Source: Catenaria anguillulae PL171
Taxonomy: Eukaryota > Blastocladiomycota > Blastocladiomycetes > Blastocladiales > Catenariaceae
Length of the DNA: 64,000 nucleotides
Reading direction: 5' to 3'
NCBI GenBank assembly: GCA_002102555.1
Contig: MCFL01000012.1
Coordinates: 186,001-250,000 of the forward strand
Shown here piece after piece: positions 9,767 through 21,686 of this stretch (its first letter is position 1; each line of letters starts with the position of its first letter). Below the pieces are notes generated by a model. The model had not been told where the DNA came from. It saw only the letters and a list, made by a program, of their open reading frames with translations, and ran no database searches. The position numbers and the translations under genes are program-made.

Positions 9767-12418
9767 TCATAGCACTAGTGTATCTTCCTCCCACCAAGAC
9801 TGCACTCCCCTGACCCGTGGCTTGATGCGTTTGTCAGACTTGCCCTTCCTCAATGCGCTGCCGCGCTTAAGGAGCTGTTGATGAAGCTTTGGCTGAGTGA
9901 TACGAAGCTGTGGGCCGAAAAAAGACGGCTCTTGTGTGAATCGTGGCAGCTTGTCGGCTGACTGAGTACTCTGAGCGGGAATCCACGGCGAGGATGGCAA
10001 GGGGCCAGCAGCGTGGTTACCGCGGGCGGGAATCGAGGCGAAGCATGAGTCAGGGTCGCTGTCGTAGACTGCATCCCCGCCATCCATCTGCAATCGACTC
10101 TTGATTTGGCTGTGAACGTAATCGACAGCAAGCGACAAAAGACCGGCCGCAACTGCGCGGAAAACACTCGTGTTCTGTTGTCTCGGCGATGGAGAGTTCA
10201 TGGGCGACGACGACGGAGTAGGCGAATCCGCGGTCTGGCTCGACGCAAGCTCATTGAGCGCATCTTGCAACTTTCTTGACTCAATCACGTTCCACTTGGC
10301 ATGGCCAGAGCTTGGAGCTTGCTCGCGGGCCGGCTTGCGGCGTCGTCCCTCGCGCCGCCGGCCCTTTGATGCTGCCATCTCAAACGCTTCACGCAACAAG
10401 CACGAAGAGCACGTCCCACACTCGCACACCTGTTTGCGGCGAAGCTCAACAAACCGCGATGATGCTTCGTCGGATTCGGATCCAGACTCATCGTCGCAGC
10501 CTGATCCTCGGTCGTTCTGGTCGCATTCGTCGGACGATAGGTCGGAATCGTAGCACTGGTCGCCAAAGTCATCATACTTGAACTTGCCAACGTCGCACAA
10601 CGCCCCACTGCCACCGCTTTGGTTCACCGTTATCTGAGATGGGTTGCAAAAGACGCCGAGGCTGACGAGCGAGGTTTCGGCGACTGTGACCGCATCTCGA
10701 ATTGCTTGCATTGGGTTTCGGCTGGTCCATAGATCCTGAGCCAACTTTGAGAGTAATGACGGTTCGGGTGCGAGACCGGAGATACGTTCCCACAAGGCAG
10801 ATGTGGGCGGCTGCCCGTGGAGATTCGCCAATGGAAGAATAACGTCAACCAAGAGCGCTTGAGCCGGGGATCGCGTGGCAATGGGTGAATACATGGGTCG
10901 ACTTTGGGTCGCAAGAGCAAGCTTGAACCGTGGTCGGATATCTGCCGGCTGCCTCTGCCCCTCGACTGAAAACAATGCACGGTAGGAGTGTGCAGAGGGA
11001 AGCGCGAGGATTGCATTGCCCACGTCGAGAATGGCCGACCACAGAGTCGCGATGTTGATAGAATCCGGTGCATTTGATCCAATTGACCCTGTCGACGCAT
11101 ACGGGTGCACATGAAAGACTGCCCGTTCATACTGCTCGATAAATTGTACGAGAAACTCGTGATCAATCGGACGCAGCCGGCCCAACGTGCATGTGGACCG
11201 TGCCACAACACGAGCTGCCGACCTTGGTTCTCTAGTGCCAGACCCGGATCCAGATTCAGTGACGAATTGCTGGATTTGCTGCAATATGGACTTTCCTAAC
11301 TTCTTTTCCAGGTACAAATGCACCGTACTCACTTCCCATGTCTGCACGTTTCGCGCCAAGTACATGGCCGAAGCACCCATTGGCAACCGTGGTGGCCCGG
11401 CGAAACGCCAGCGTTGCCCCGTGCATGCCCACCCAAAAACGGTTTGGCAATCGGGACCCAGTCGACGGGCCACATTGCCCTTGCCGAACCATGTTGCAGC
11501 GACTTGCACCACGCCACGTAAAGGACCTGGAGTTGGGGCGACTGCCATTGGCGTTGGGCCTCGGCTGGATCGGTGTCTAGTGCAACTGCTTCCGCAAGGA
11601 GTTGTGGGACATGGAGTTCGTTGACGTCAAGCATTGGGAGGGTCTTTGCGCCGTAGCGCCGAAGCGACGAATGGGCATTTGGGGTATTAGGTGGAGCGCA
11701 TAAGAGGGTGGGTATCGGAGAGTTAATTGAGGAACTGATAGGTTTCACGCTTGGATTGGGAGAGCCTACGCTCGGGCCTAAGATGATTTGTTTCGGCGCT
11801 TGCGGAGGCGTGGTGGCAGCAACACGATTGGAACCATTATCCCCAAAGGAATCGTGGTCGGATGCGTTAGACGCAGTTGAAGAGGCCGAGGATTGGCGAT
11901 GCCGCTGCCCAACCGAAGTACTTTGCAGACCAGTGAACAGAGAGGGGGATTCAGGCAACAAATTGAGCGCCCGCAACTCGCTTACGTCCAAGACGCTTTG
12001 CGAGTTCCTTCGGACGGTCACATTGTGAGAAAAAGATCCAAATTGCTGGATGTTTCCTGAATTTTCAATTGAGACAATGCTCAGACCAGAGTCGGACCGA
12101 GTGGGAATGGTCGGCTTTGTGCTTTGCCCTTTGCGCGGATGACGTGATGCGTGATACGCCCAAGCGTATGCAATGGACAATGCACATGCAGTGCTGGATA
12201 CAAGGACGGTGATGAGGACCCACGACGATGGGAGAGCGCTTCGTGGGCTGCCTGACAACTTGACGAACTGGCAGCCAGATGCGTCAGAGTTTGTTGTCTG
12301 CACTTGGGATTGTGACGTATGGGAATCATACCTCGTCCTCATTAGCAGTCACACCAGCATTTACAGCGACCGAGACGACCGCCAATACGATGGAGGCGAC
12401 AACTGCCGGACAATACAT
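9767..12418 (-). CDS. Signal-peptide/membrane-anchored protein of unknown function
   Basis: Exon 1 (12418-12332) encodes a signal-peptide-like start, MYCPAVVASIVLAVVSVAVN, ending NEDE. A 64-bp intron (GTATGA...CCAG) joins it in phase to exon 2 (12267 to about 11407), which opens with a hydrophobic span (WVLITVLVSSTACALSIAYA) followed by RHPRKG, so most of the protein should be cytoplasmic. The last exon (about 11341-9767) is a long clean frame of about 524 residues with a CECGTCSSC cluster, a basic KGRRREGRRRK segment and acidic Ser-rich stretches. The join near 11406-11342 is uncertain: the two frames differ, and I propose a 65-bp intron with a weak GTTTCG donor; a one-base error is the alternative. 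Total about 840 residues. No family recognised. Confidence 0.65.
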
Positions 12419-13115
12419 GATGGGGCAGCGAGCGGGGGTTGATCAGTCGGCATCCAAATCTCTGGGTAAACGCTCAAATGCTCCAGTAAGCATTTGCCGC
12501 AACATTCGAGAGTCATTCATTCAGCTAAACAAGTACATTGCATTCGGTTTTGTACTAGTGAGATCCATTTACGTCTGTAGGGGTCTGCTCGAAGTGCGAA
12601 GTGCGGTGCTGCGCGATGGTTGTCAGGGGCTCGAGTCTTGCTTGGTTTCGCAAACGCGCGTCTGGCCGTTTGCGTGCAGTGCCCGTGTGAAAAAAAAGGA
12701 GAGGTCATCTTGATTTCCGCGTTGTTGGGTGTGTATATTTTGAGTAGAGAAAGAGAATAGGAGGGAAAGGAAAGTGCAGTACAAGGAATACGAAAGAACA
12801 AGCAAAGAAGCGTTAAGCCTAACAGATTATCGCAGCCAGCCAGGCAACCCGAATCCGCGGGCGCCGGCTCAACCAGATGGAATGCGAAGCGATGGGCCGG
12901 TGATACCACCACAACGAAGAAAGGGAGGCGATGGTGCAGTGAGACGACATTGCAAGATGCGATAGATGTCATTGATTGAGCTAAGCACAAGGCGTAGACT
13001 CAGCGGTCGAAAGCAAAACGAAGAAAACAAGAACGAGGAAAGATGCAAAACTAAAGAGGTATAGGGGATGAAAGACAGCAAGCGAGATAAGGATGGGCCA
13101 ACCGTGTCCAAGGCA
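12419..13115. other. Intergenic, no gene seen
   Basis: Lies between the start of the membrane-anchored protein gene and the stop of the MAP kinase kinase gene, both on the minus strand. It should contain the former's promoter and the latter's 3' UTR. AT-rich short runs only. Confidence 0.5.
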
Positions 13116-14372
13116 CTACTTGCCAAGCTTTTCCTTGCACTCCATTGCCCAGGCCGCCATGTCAAGCTTGTTTTCGCGAGACTTTTTGACAAATGCGTGT
13201 TGCTAAGCAAAGAGAACGAACACCGGTCAGCCAATTTGGACCACACGATGGCAACAGCAAAACGTACATTGAGTTGCGCTGGTGTTGGCCGCTTTGCGGG
13301 ATCCTTGATCAAGCACACGGACACGAAATCCTCAAACTCGGACGAGAACGTATTTGACGGCAACTTGGGTACCTCTTCGTTGACAATGTACTCGAGCAGC
13401 TCGATCACGGCCAAGTTCTTTTCCTCCTCGCCATTGGGCGGGAATGGGAATCGTCCTGTGGCGAGTTCCATGAGCGCAATGCCCAAGGACCAAATGTCGG
13501 ACTGCACACCATAATCGCTTCCCTTGATGCGCTCGGGAGACATGTATGCCGACGTGCCGACAAACGTCTTGACGACCGAGTCAATGGCTTCGCCAGAGAC
13601 ACCGAAATCGCAAAGCTTGACCTCGCCCTGAGAGTTGATGAGGATGTTGTTCGGCTTGACATCTAATTAATAGTACGGGTCCACGTCAGTCAAAACGGGC
13701 TACGAGCATCTCATAAGAGTATGTCGGTACGAACCTCGATGGATGATCCGGTGGGTCAGGTACAAGTAAATGAGACCCTCGAGTACTGCCACGGAAATCT
13801 TGCCAAGGACCTCCTCTTGCAACTTGCCGAGTTTGTGGTAAATGTAATCGAGTGATCTAGTTTGAGCGCAAGATGTGAGGCAATAATGAACCACGGGCAG
13901 GGATCAAGAAGCAAAAAGCATACCCGAGGTCCATGAACTCCATGCAAATCAAAATCTCGCCCTCATGAATGAATGCGCCGTAAAAGCCGACAATGTAATC
14001 CGAATGGCACGAATGCAAAATCTGCAACTCGCGGACCACCTGCTTCTTCAACTTTTCCACCTCGGCCTCTGTGATCTTGTTTGGCCCCCGATCAATGAAC
14101 AACGCCTTGCGCGCCATGACCCGGCCCGATGGCCGATGCAGCACCTTCTTGACGGTCCCTCCGTTTCCATGTCCGAGCTCGCCGAGCTCGTCAAAGTCGG
14201 CCGCCTGGAGATCCACCTTGACCAACTGATTTTCGACGGCTAGCTTGGAGATGCCAGCGGTGATGGATTCAATGTCGGCCGTGGCTTTTGGGGTGGGGAC
14301 GGGCGCATTGTTTTCGGGCAGCTTGAGGCCCTTGAAGTTGCGCTTCTTCTTCAAGCCTGCGGGTGAATCCAT
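13116..14372 (-). CDS. MAP kinase kinase, MEK/STE7 type
   Basis: Four exons (14372-13924, 13856-13735, 13662-13268, 13202-13116; introns 67, 72 and 65 bp) encode 350 residues, the usual size for a compact MEK. Seen in order: a basic-hydrophobic MAPK docking motif ([12 protein letters not shown], 8-19); the glycine loop GHGNGG (67-72); catalytic Lys in MARK (89); HRDVKPNN with catalytic Asp 191; DFG at 209-211; an activation segment with S219 and T223 at the two sites phosphorylated by MAPKKKs; and SPERIKG. It would phosphorylate Thr and Tyr in the activation loop of an ERK/Fus3-like MAPK in the cytoplasm. The sequence resembles MEK1/2 and fungal STE7 kinases more than the PBS2 class. All catalytic residues are intact. 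The ATG at 14372 fits the docking motif; an in-frame upstream ATG at 14453 is less likely. Confidence 0.93.
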
Positions 14373-15420
14373 GGTGAAAAAAAAGTGGGTGGGCGGTGGA
14401 GGAAGGGATGCGCGCGTATGCCTGGTCGTGCGTGAAGCAATACCGAGCGACAATTAATCGATGCTATCTGCCTGGTAACAGGAAACAGGACCACGAGACG
14501 GAAAGGGCCAAGGTTGGTTAATAAGTCCAAGACAGGTTCCGCCGTCGTCGCAACAAATTGGCGTTACAGAGCGGGGCAGCGGAAAAAAAAAAGAACAATA
14601 CGACAACGCACCACCAATGGTTGACAGAGAAGAGCGTATGGCGAAGCAGAATGACAGAGTCAGCGAAGGTTGCTATTGCTTCAGGTCAGAGACTCTTGAG
14701 CAGATGCACGCAAGTTGTTAAAGTGCTGAAGCAATTGCAAATGCAACAACAATTGCTGTTTCTTGGGAAAACGGCAGGTGATGCAATAATGAGGTGACGA
14801 CGAGAACCTGATGTGGAGGATGTAACGGTTGCAGCAGCGGTCGAGCAATGAAGCAGTCGAGCAAACAACACGGATGCGATTGGCGGCCGTTGAAGTGGAG
14901 TTGAATCAAAGCAAATTGGTTTGATGATCCGCCAAGTAAGCGTTGAGGCGCGTGTGTATGAGGTTGTTAATTTGCCGGAGCGTTCGTCCGATTTGTCGTC
15001 GTTTGGGTGAGTGTTGGGCTTGAGCTGGGATGGCTCTGACGGAGGGTGGGGGCGGTGGCGTTATGAGGAACGGCCGCGGGCAGGCAAACACTGGACAGAC
15101 GGACGGCAACAACAATTACCGGCGGGGGTTCCGGGAAAGTGACTCGATGAAGGAAATGCTTGGAGTTTGTCTTGTTATTCCAGCGCTTGTGTGAGTCCAA
15201 GGCGATGTACATTGTTTGCCATTTCCCCCTTGAACATGCTGTCGTCAATCAACCGCGATCCTCCGATCAGCCATGGTGCTCTCAAAAGGTCTGGCACTCG
15301 GACTTCCATCGCGAGAGGAAAGCAAACGCTGACAGGAATACTTAGGTATAGAATATACATTTGACTCATGCGACTGTTTGTCCCACTCGAGGTTCGACCC
15401 GCTTTTTACGCCGTTGTTCT
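14373..15420. other. Intergenic, no gene seen
   Basis: A 1.05-kb spacer holding the MAPKK promoter and the 3' flank of the downstream C2 gene. A GGTTCGACCC...CTTTTT string near 15391 resembles a polymerase III B box plus terminator, but no cloverleaf can be built around it. Confidence 0.5.
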
Positions 15421-16354
15421 TCAAGCCGACATGACTGACCTCCACAGGCTCGCCAGCGACCTTCGTCGCCGCTGCTGCCCTTGCTGGCTCCCTGACCCGT
15501 CACGGTGACCTGGGATGGTTCCCACGGGCGATGGCGGAAGGTACAATGTTTGGCCATGTGCTACATACATGACACATACATGGGTCCATGCAGTGGAGGA
15601 ATGAAGTCAACTATAAGGTTACAAGAAAGTGAAATGTCTGTTTGCACGTACAAAATCATTGCTATCCCACTCTCCTGCCCACTCACCGCGGGCATGATCT
15701 GCTGCATGCGCCTGGGCCAGCGCTGACGGTGCCAACTGCACCCCCGCCGGCGGTTCCAACGACATGCGAATGTGCACCCTGCCGGCCTTGCGATTGCACT
15801 TTTTCACCAGCTCGATCCAGCCATCAAACCCGTGCTTTGCCTCGCGCAACGAGCATCCACCCACACCAATCAGGTCGTCTTTGGTAAAGTAGTCAAAGTC
15901 GTAGCATTCGAGATGCAGGGATTCGAGGTCGAGCTGCGACTCGGTGACGCGAAAGGTTAGGCATTGGTTCCAGGTTGGGTGTGAGCCACCACGCGAGTGG
16001 ACGCCCGTTTGTTTGGTGCGGTTGCCGACCGTCACGCAAAGGTATGGGTCTTGGGATGTGAAGTGGTCCTTGTCAGCCAGATCGTAGGCGCCACTAGTTG
16101 AAACGTAATCCAGCTTGTGAGTTCACAGCTGGGGTCGGGCCCACAAGTAGCAAATACATAGATGAACGTACGACAAAAGACATTGAGAGTCCATGGCGCG
16201 GATGATGAGCCAGGAGAGTCGATGGCTGCACCGGCAGCCGATGATGCGTCGGTATCATAAGGGGACTTTGCTGCCGAAACCGAAGAATACGACGCCGCTT
16301 GAACATTGTGGTACCAGAAAAACCAGGAGCAGCGGGACCAGTGAAGTTATTCAT
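15421..16354 (-). CDS. C2-domain protein (tandem copy 2), apparent frameshifts
   Basis: A single C2 domain is readable: LNVFC, then after an intron AYDLADKD, SQDPYLCVTVG, GGSHPTWNQCLTF, LECYDFDYFTKDDLIG and GFDGWIEL. The Asp ligands for Ca2+ (DKD, the D of SQDPY, DFD) are present, so Ca2+-dependent phospholipid binding is plausible. Exons: about 16354-16172, 16093-15687 and 15560-15421 (introns 78 and 126 bp); the C-terminus is basic (QRRRRS). Two one-base deletions are needed to keep the frame, near 16290 (AAGCGG) and at the exon start near 16091 (TGG); both can be read as an undercalled G run. An alternative donor at 16167 would avoid the second. It is paralogous to the neighbour 333 bp upstream, with the same first-intron position and phase. 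Confidence 0.6.
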
Positions 16355-16687
16355 TGCCGTGACGGATGAGTGAGGACTCGTTGCGAACTTGCAAGTTCTT
16401 GCTTGGCCACCCTGGATTTGTGGGGTCGGCCGGCCGTCTTTTGTATCGTTCCGCATTTGACGGCCTTCTTGTCATTTCGAGGTTCTCAAGAAAATAAACA
16501 TGCCAAGCAGCGCCAAGAACGTGAAGCGAACGCGAACCGCAAGCAAGCCTGAGTGAGACATTCTCCAGCATGCTCTTGCATTGAGTCTGTCGACAACAAG
16601 AAACGTATACCTACAGATAGGGTGAAATGAGTGGAAGAAGCGCACACCACCATCAGTGATGGCTTGTGTGCTGATGGTGGAGAAGCG

Positions 16688-17535
16688 TTAACTGACGGCT
16701 CGACGCCCTGGCAGCGGCATGCCCGCCACAAACAAACCGCCAACCTGCTCAGGCACCGGATCATTCGTCTACCCAATCATTTCGGTCAGTAAGAATCTTC
16801 CTTCACGCTCCAGATAAAACCAAAGTTAGCGACGTACAGGACTGGCGTATGCCCCCAAATCGGCGGGGATGAACGCAACCCTGACCCTCACCGCTCCCGC
16901 ATGCACGTCGTTGTCCTACCCTTCATAAGCGGCACCCACCCGTCAAACTCGTGGCCTTCAAAGACGCCATCAAGAGTCAGTACGCCTTGGCCAATCATGT
17001 CGTCGTGCGTCCACAGATCCTTGTCGAGCACCCGCAATTCGAGCGTCAGCGGCGGTGACTGTGACTGTGCGTCATTCGCGTTCAAGCCCGAGCCAGGGTA
17101 CACTTGGAAGGTGAATTTCTGATTCCATTCGGGGACGACCCGCCGCGCTTGATGGCGTGGGTTTTCGCGGATTGAGAGCCGAGGGTCACGAGGAGGTACG
17201 GGTCGATGGACTTGAGCTTGAGGAGGTCGCGGTGGTTGGGCAGATCCTTGGCGGAAACTGGACCCGACCGAGGAGAGCGAGACGTGAGACTCGAGAGCAT
17301 GGCTGACACTACGGGGTGAGTGCGTGGACATACGGCATGTGACGTTGAGGACACCACGATACGGCAAGTGTGGGTGCGGCGAGCGCGCAAAGCTTTCGGA
17401 TTCAGGGGATATCATCGTAATTGGAGACGTTGGCGACAGCCTTGGCGGAATGCTGAAGAGGGCGACTTCCATGCTGTGGTGCCTTTTGTATGACCTTCCT
17501 GCATCGCCATTTCCTTGGATCCATTCAACCGTCAT
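16688..17535 (-). CDS. C2-domain protein (tandem copy 1), apparent frameshifts
   Basis: Exons 17535-17334, 17257-16838 and 16768-16688 (introns 76 and 69 bp). The C2 domain reads GVLNVTC, LSAKDLPNH, SIDPYLLVTLG, AIKRGG, PEWNQKFTF, LELRVLDKDLWTHDDMIG and EFDGWVPL, with Asp ligands in DPY and DKD, so Ca2+/phospholipid binding is inferred. Frame continuity fails twice: in the GGGG run at 17131-17134, between AIKRGG and PEWNQ, and near 16915, before HAGAVRVRVAFIP. Each is repaired by one extra G/C in a short homopolymer. The C-terminal exon is clean and ends at TAA. It could be a recent pseudogene, but the preserved domain argues for consensus errors. The start may be 17535 or the in-frame ATG at 17472. 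Confidence 0.6.
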
Positions 17536-18168
17536 GGTCAGCTTACACGCTCACTCTGCCTGAGACACTTCACCCGGCAAACAGTTGGCAACCACGCGAC
17601 GCTGGCCGTGGACGGAACAGAGGGATACTCGCCAAGGACACGATCAATGAGAATTGTAATAATTCGGCCACGAACGGCACCGAAAAGGGGTGATTGTATA
17701 TGATACATGTACAATGTGCACGAGTCGCCGTCCTCGTTTGCGAACCACAGGTGCCTGGGGGGGGGGGGGGGGGGGCCGTCCTTGCTGGTTGGTTGACATG
17801 TGCACAGCAAGGACGCCGGAAAGGAAACAAACCAAGGACGAGGATGATGAATTAACGCACACGCAATCCACGGGTGGGGATACTGATGGAGGATGCGAAG
17901 ACTAGGAGGGGGATCACAACAACATCAACAACGGAGCGAACGAATCATCAATGTACATACAAGAGCCGACGTTGGACATGAGCGAGGGTCGGAAGCTTAG
18001 AGAGGGGGAAAAAATGTACACAACAAGAGCGACCACGTCATCCGAAACGCTGGCAGACAAGGAGTGAAAGGAAAATATGCACAAATGAACAGAGAGAACG
18101 CAAGCGCAGACGAAAGCAACCTCCACACTGGTCACAAACAGACGCAGACTCGGGCGAGACCAAGCCAG
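17536..18168. other. Intergenic with a G19 homopolymer
   Basis: A 633-bp spacer between the F-box/WD40 stop and the C2 gene start, both minus strand. The only standout is the poly-G run at 17757-17775. No gene seen. Confidence 0.5.
17757..17775. repeat. G19 homopolymer
   Basis: Nineteen consecutive G bases, extreme for a genome of moderate GC content. Possible G-quadruplex-type or slippage site; its exact length is likely unreliable. Confidence 0.8.
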
Positions 18169-20567
18169 TTAAATGATCCAGCGCTTATCAACGCCTTGGG
18201 TATACTCGTAAACGACAATGGTCTGATCTTGCGACGCGGACACAATGTGCGTTGGCGAAATGCCCACATTGAACACCCAGCTTGTGTGTGTCTTGTCAAA
18301 CGTGTTGATTGCAGTCGACTTTGGGATTCGTGACAGGGGTAATTGAGGCACAGGTGCAGCTGGTGCGGAGGCGGCAGCGGGGACAGCGCCCGTCGTTGAT
18401 CCGCTGCCCGTGGAATTGACAGATCCGGCACTGGACGCGTGCGTGAGTGATGGTTGGCCTGGCGACGCGGTCTCACCGTGGTGGACTGGTGTACTTGCCC
18501 CCGACGACGAAGACGAAGATGACTTGACCGACAATGAGGGCGACCCGGGGCGAGATAGACCACTGGTGCGAGCGGCAGCCTGTGCTTCCTCGTCCCGCTT
18601 GCGCTTATCTGCCCTGGCCCTCGCCGCACGCTCTGCATCCTTTGCCCTGCCACGCTCAACAATGTCCATGACATGATTTGGCACCTTCCACACCTTGACG
18701 GTCTGATCGTACGACCCGCTCACCACATAGCCACGGACGGTATCGAGCGCCAGCGTCCGAACCAGATCCGTGTGCCCCTGCAAAATATGTACACACTGGC
18801 CCGTGCTCGCGTCCCAAATGCGAATGGTCTGATCGTTGGATCCGGACACGACAATTTGGCCGTCGTACGCCACACACGCAATACCCCTGGTGTGGCCCTC
18901 GAGATTGCGAATCAGAGCACCCGTGCGCACGTTCCACATCTTGAGCACATAGTCGCCCGATGCAGAACGAGCACGTCGCCGCGGAGCTGAATGGCGTTGA
19001 CGGCAGCACGGTGGCCCGTGAGCGTGTGCTTGAGGACGTAACAGCATCTTGTGCCCGGTGGCCCGCGTCGTTGTCGTTGTCGCGGGTGCGGCCGACCGGC
19101 GCTCCCACACCTTGATGGTGGCGTCCTTGCTGCAACTCACGATAAACTCGCCATCAAACGCAACGTCCAGCACACCCGCCGAATGACCAGCCAAGGTGCC
19201 CCTGCGCGTACCGCTGGGCAAGTCCCACACAATGACCGTGGCGTCACTCGATCCCGTCACGAGCATCTTTGAATCGTACTGCAAGCAAAGAACGGATCCC
19301 GTGTGCCCCGTGAGCGTCTTGAGGACCTGGCCCGTGGCCATGGACCAAATGCAGACTGTCTGGTCGCGCGACCCGGAAATGAGCCAGTCGCGGTCAAACT
19401 GGATGCAGTACACCGAGTCTGTGTGACCCTTGAGCGTGCGGATTTGCATGGATTCTTGCAACTCCCAGTTGGTGTCGAGCTGGGCCCGGTTGCGGTACAG
19501 GAATTGCCAATCGATTGCTTGAGGAGCCGGCGACGATGCACGTGTACCGCCGTTGCGGGTAGGCGAGCTGGGTTGCGATGCAGTCGGCGTTACGTCGTGC
19601 ATGATGGCGTCGCCGTCCGAGTCGGTCTCAAATGCGGGACCACTTGGCGAAGGGCTACGACCCGTCAACGACTGGTGCTTGACTGGCGATGCCGGTGGTG
19701 ACGGCAGCGTCATGGACGGCAAACTTGTCATTCCGTTCTGATGCACCAGAGCGCTGGTACCGCACGCAGCCGCTCCAACAAGCGCTGGAAGTATGGCAAC
19801 CGACCTGGGCGTGCCAAGATACTCGTGCGCCATTTGGCATTGTTGCGGTACATCTCCCGCCACACGCCCTGGTCGGTTGCGAGTGCGTGCATGGATTTGA
19901 GCACCGAGCCACGGCAGCAAGTGAAGCTGGGTCCAGGAACCCCATGACGTGCAGGGCAAGTTCGGTTGGGAGCACTTGGGAAAAATCAAGGCGCGTTGCA
20001 CAATTGCACTTGATGGCCGATCCCCAGAACTGCGGGTGGCCGCCCGCGGTCGAGTAGGCGTGGAAGCACGGGCACGTTGTCAGGTGTGTCATTGCGCCGG
20101 GGCCGCCGCCCAGGGACGTTGAGTGCAACAGGTCGTCGTCAATGTAAGCACCGGGGTACTGGCTGGCGTACGCCGAGGTGTGCGGGTGGGTATGGTGGTG
20201 GTTGAGGTAGGAATGTGAGCCGCGTGGGCTGCCCGTGGACGTGGAGCGCGCAATGGACCCGCCAGAGTCGGAGAGGCGGTGGGATGATGAGGATGGGGAC
20301 CCTGACGAAACTTTGCGTTGGAACTGCCTGCGGATGCCACGGTGGATGATGCGCCTTGAATGGCGTCGCCGGTGCAACGTGTGAAGATGTCGAGGCGGAG
20401 GATGTAGCTGGGTTGTTGGGGGCGTGCGGTCCCGACGACGACGACGAGGCCGATGTGCCTGAGGCAGGGTTTCCGTAAATGGCACGGGCAAAGGAGATGA
20501 GAGGGTTCTTCATGGTTGGATGAACGTTTGTTGCAGGTTGGATCTGGGAGGAGGTATTCGAGTCCAT
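18169..20567 (-). CDS. F-box / WD40 repeat protein, SCF substrate adaptor
   Basis: A Ser-rich N-terminus (MKNPLISFARAIYG) precedes an F-box (RLDFSQVLPTELALHVMGFL...SKSMHALATDQGVWREMY), a linker with DWQFLYRNRAQLDTNW, and at least seven WD40 repeats with motifs such as LKGHTDSVYCIQF, LISGSRDQTVCIW and VVSGSYDQTVKVW. This is the Cdc4/Met30/Fbw7 architecture: the F-box binds SKP1 in an SCF ubiquitin ligase and the propeller binds phosphorylated substrates; the exact orthologue is uncertain. One intron is proposed at 19760-19672 (GTACCA...CCAG, in phase). A repeat insertion of about 110 Ser/Ala-rich residues separates the last two blades. Frame breaks occur near 20355, 20307 and 19899 (each one base short in a small A or G run), and WD repeat 4 is read out of frame between about 19037 and 18966, then restored. 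Confidence 0.75.
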
Positions 20568-21686
20568 TTACATCGTGATGAGACGCGTCGATTGCCTTGA
20601 TCGATCGAACCAATCGGACGTACATCACAAGACTGAATACTGGATGGTAACCGTGAGCCGGCAATCCACTTTGGCTCGTATCAATGACCACGGTGAACGC
20701 TAATGAGGGCGGTCCAAGGTCCAACTCAATGGCGAAGCAAGCAACAAAAGCAAACCAAATCTAGGTCGGCAGGCAAGGCAGCCGGGCGGGAAAGCAGCGC
20801 CAGAAACGAGCAACAGTGGGCAGTCCGAGCGGCAGTCTTGTCCGAGTGAAGAGTCCAAATCGATGCGAGTTCTTGAGTGCGGTCAGAGGGTCAAGGGGTC
20901 GCAGTGTTGAGAGGCGGCACACGTCCAAGCCGAGGTCAGTCGTCTGGGCAGGCAATGGCAGAGACGGGCAGGAGGTCAAATTGCGGTTGCGTCGAGTTGC
21001 AGAGCGGTGAGGCGTGTTCCGAAAGCGGGATCTCGGTTTCCGATCCAAAAGGATGAGGATGGTGGTGGTTGTGCAGAGTCACGGTATCTGCGACGATTTC
21101 CGAGAGTGAGTCAAGATAGAGTGTACAGTTTACGATACAAATACAGTGTATAGTGTAAGAGAAGGAGGAGAAGGGGAGATGAGCCGATGTGAGAGAAAGG
21201 GGCAATGCAGACACAAAGACAAAGACGCGAGATCTCGTTTTCGTTTTCCGTGCTCGCTCGATCTCAATGCAATGCCGTTCACTTTGGTCATTTACTCGCA
21301 GTCGCCTCGGCAATGGGCAGGGCAGGTCAAAACGAGGTCTGAAGGGAAACGCACCAGATGCTTTGGTGCCACGGCAGATGTTCGCACCCACCCAATCGAT
21401 CAAGGTGAGGCAGGTCAACCGTTCAAGAGGTGGGAGACAAATTGCTTCGAGTCGCCGTTTTGTGGTTTTCGAGTTCGTCCATGGCCCTGCTTCGTCATTG
21501 CTGCAGCTGCGTGGGGGCTTTGGCGACCTCAAGATCGTGAACGTGAACGATGCGAGATCTCGCGCCTCACTTTTGAAGCCCTCACCTCTTCAAATTCAAA
21601 TGCCAGGAAGAGTTTGCCTGGTCTTTACAATAGCCTCTGGCTGCAATTAGGCATTCTATCAAGATGCACACATGACAAGGATTGAT
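20568..21686. other. Intergenic, no gene seen
   Basis: A 1.1-kb spacer between the F-box/WD40 start and the methionyl-tRNA synthetase stop, both minus strand. Long open frames on both strands (up to about 198 codons) lack coding character. It probably holds the F-box gene promoter and 5' UTR. Confidence 0.45.

Noticed and set aside
11256-11492. Third-frame peptide (WVGMHGATLAFRRATT) as an extra exon of the membrane-anchored protein
   Set aside because: Joining it on both sides would need very short introns; a single 65-bp intron explains the frame change more simply.
15340-15410. Possible extra tRNA (B-box-like GGTTCGACCC plus T-run)
   Set aside because: No acceptor or anticodon stem can be paired upstream and no A box is present.
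20936-21532. 198-codon minus-strand frame upstream of the F-box gene
   Set aside because: Low-complexity His/Pro/Ser content, no splice-consistent extension and no domain; probably 5' flank.
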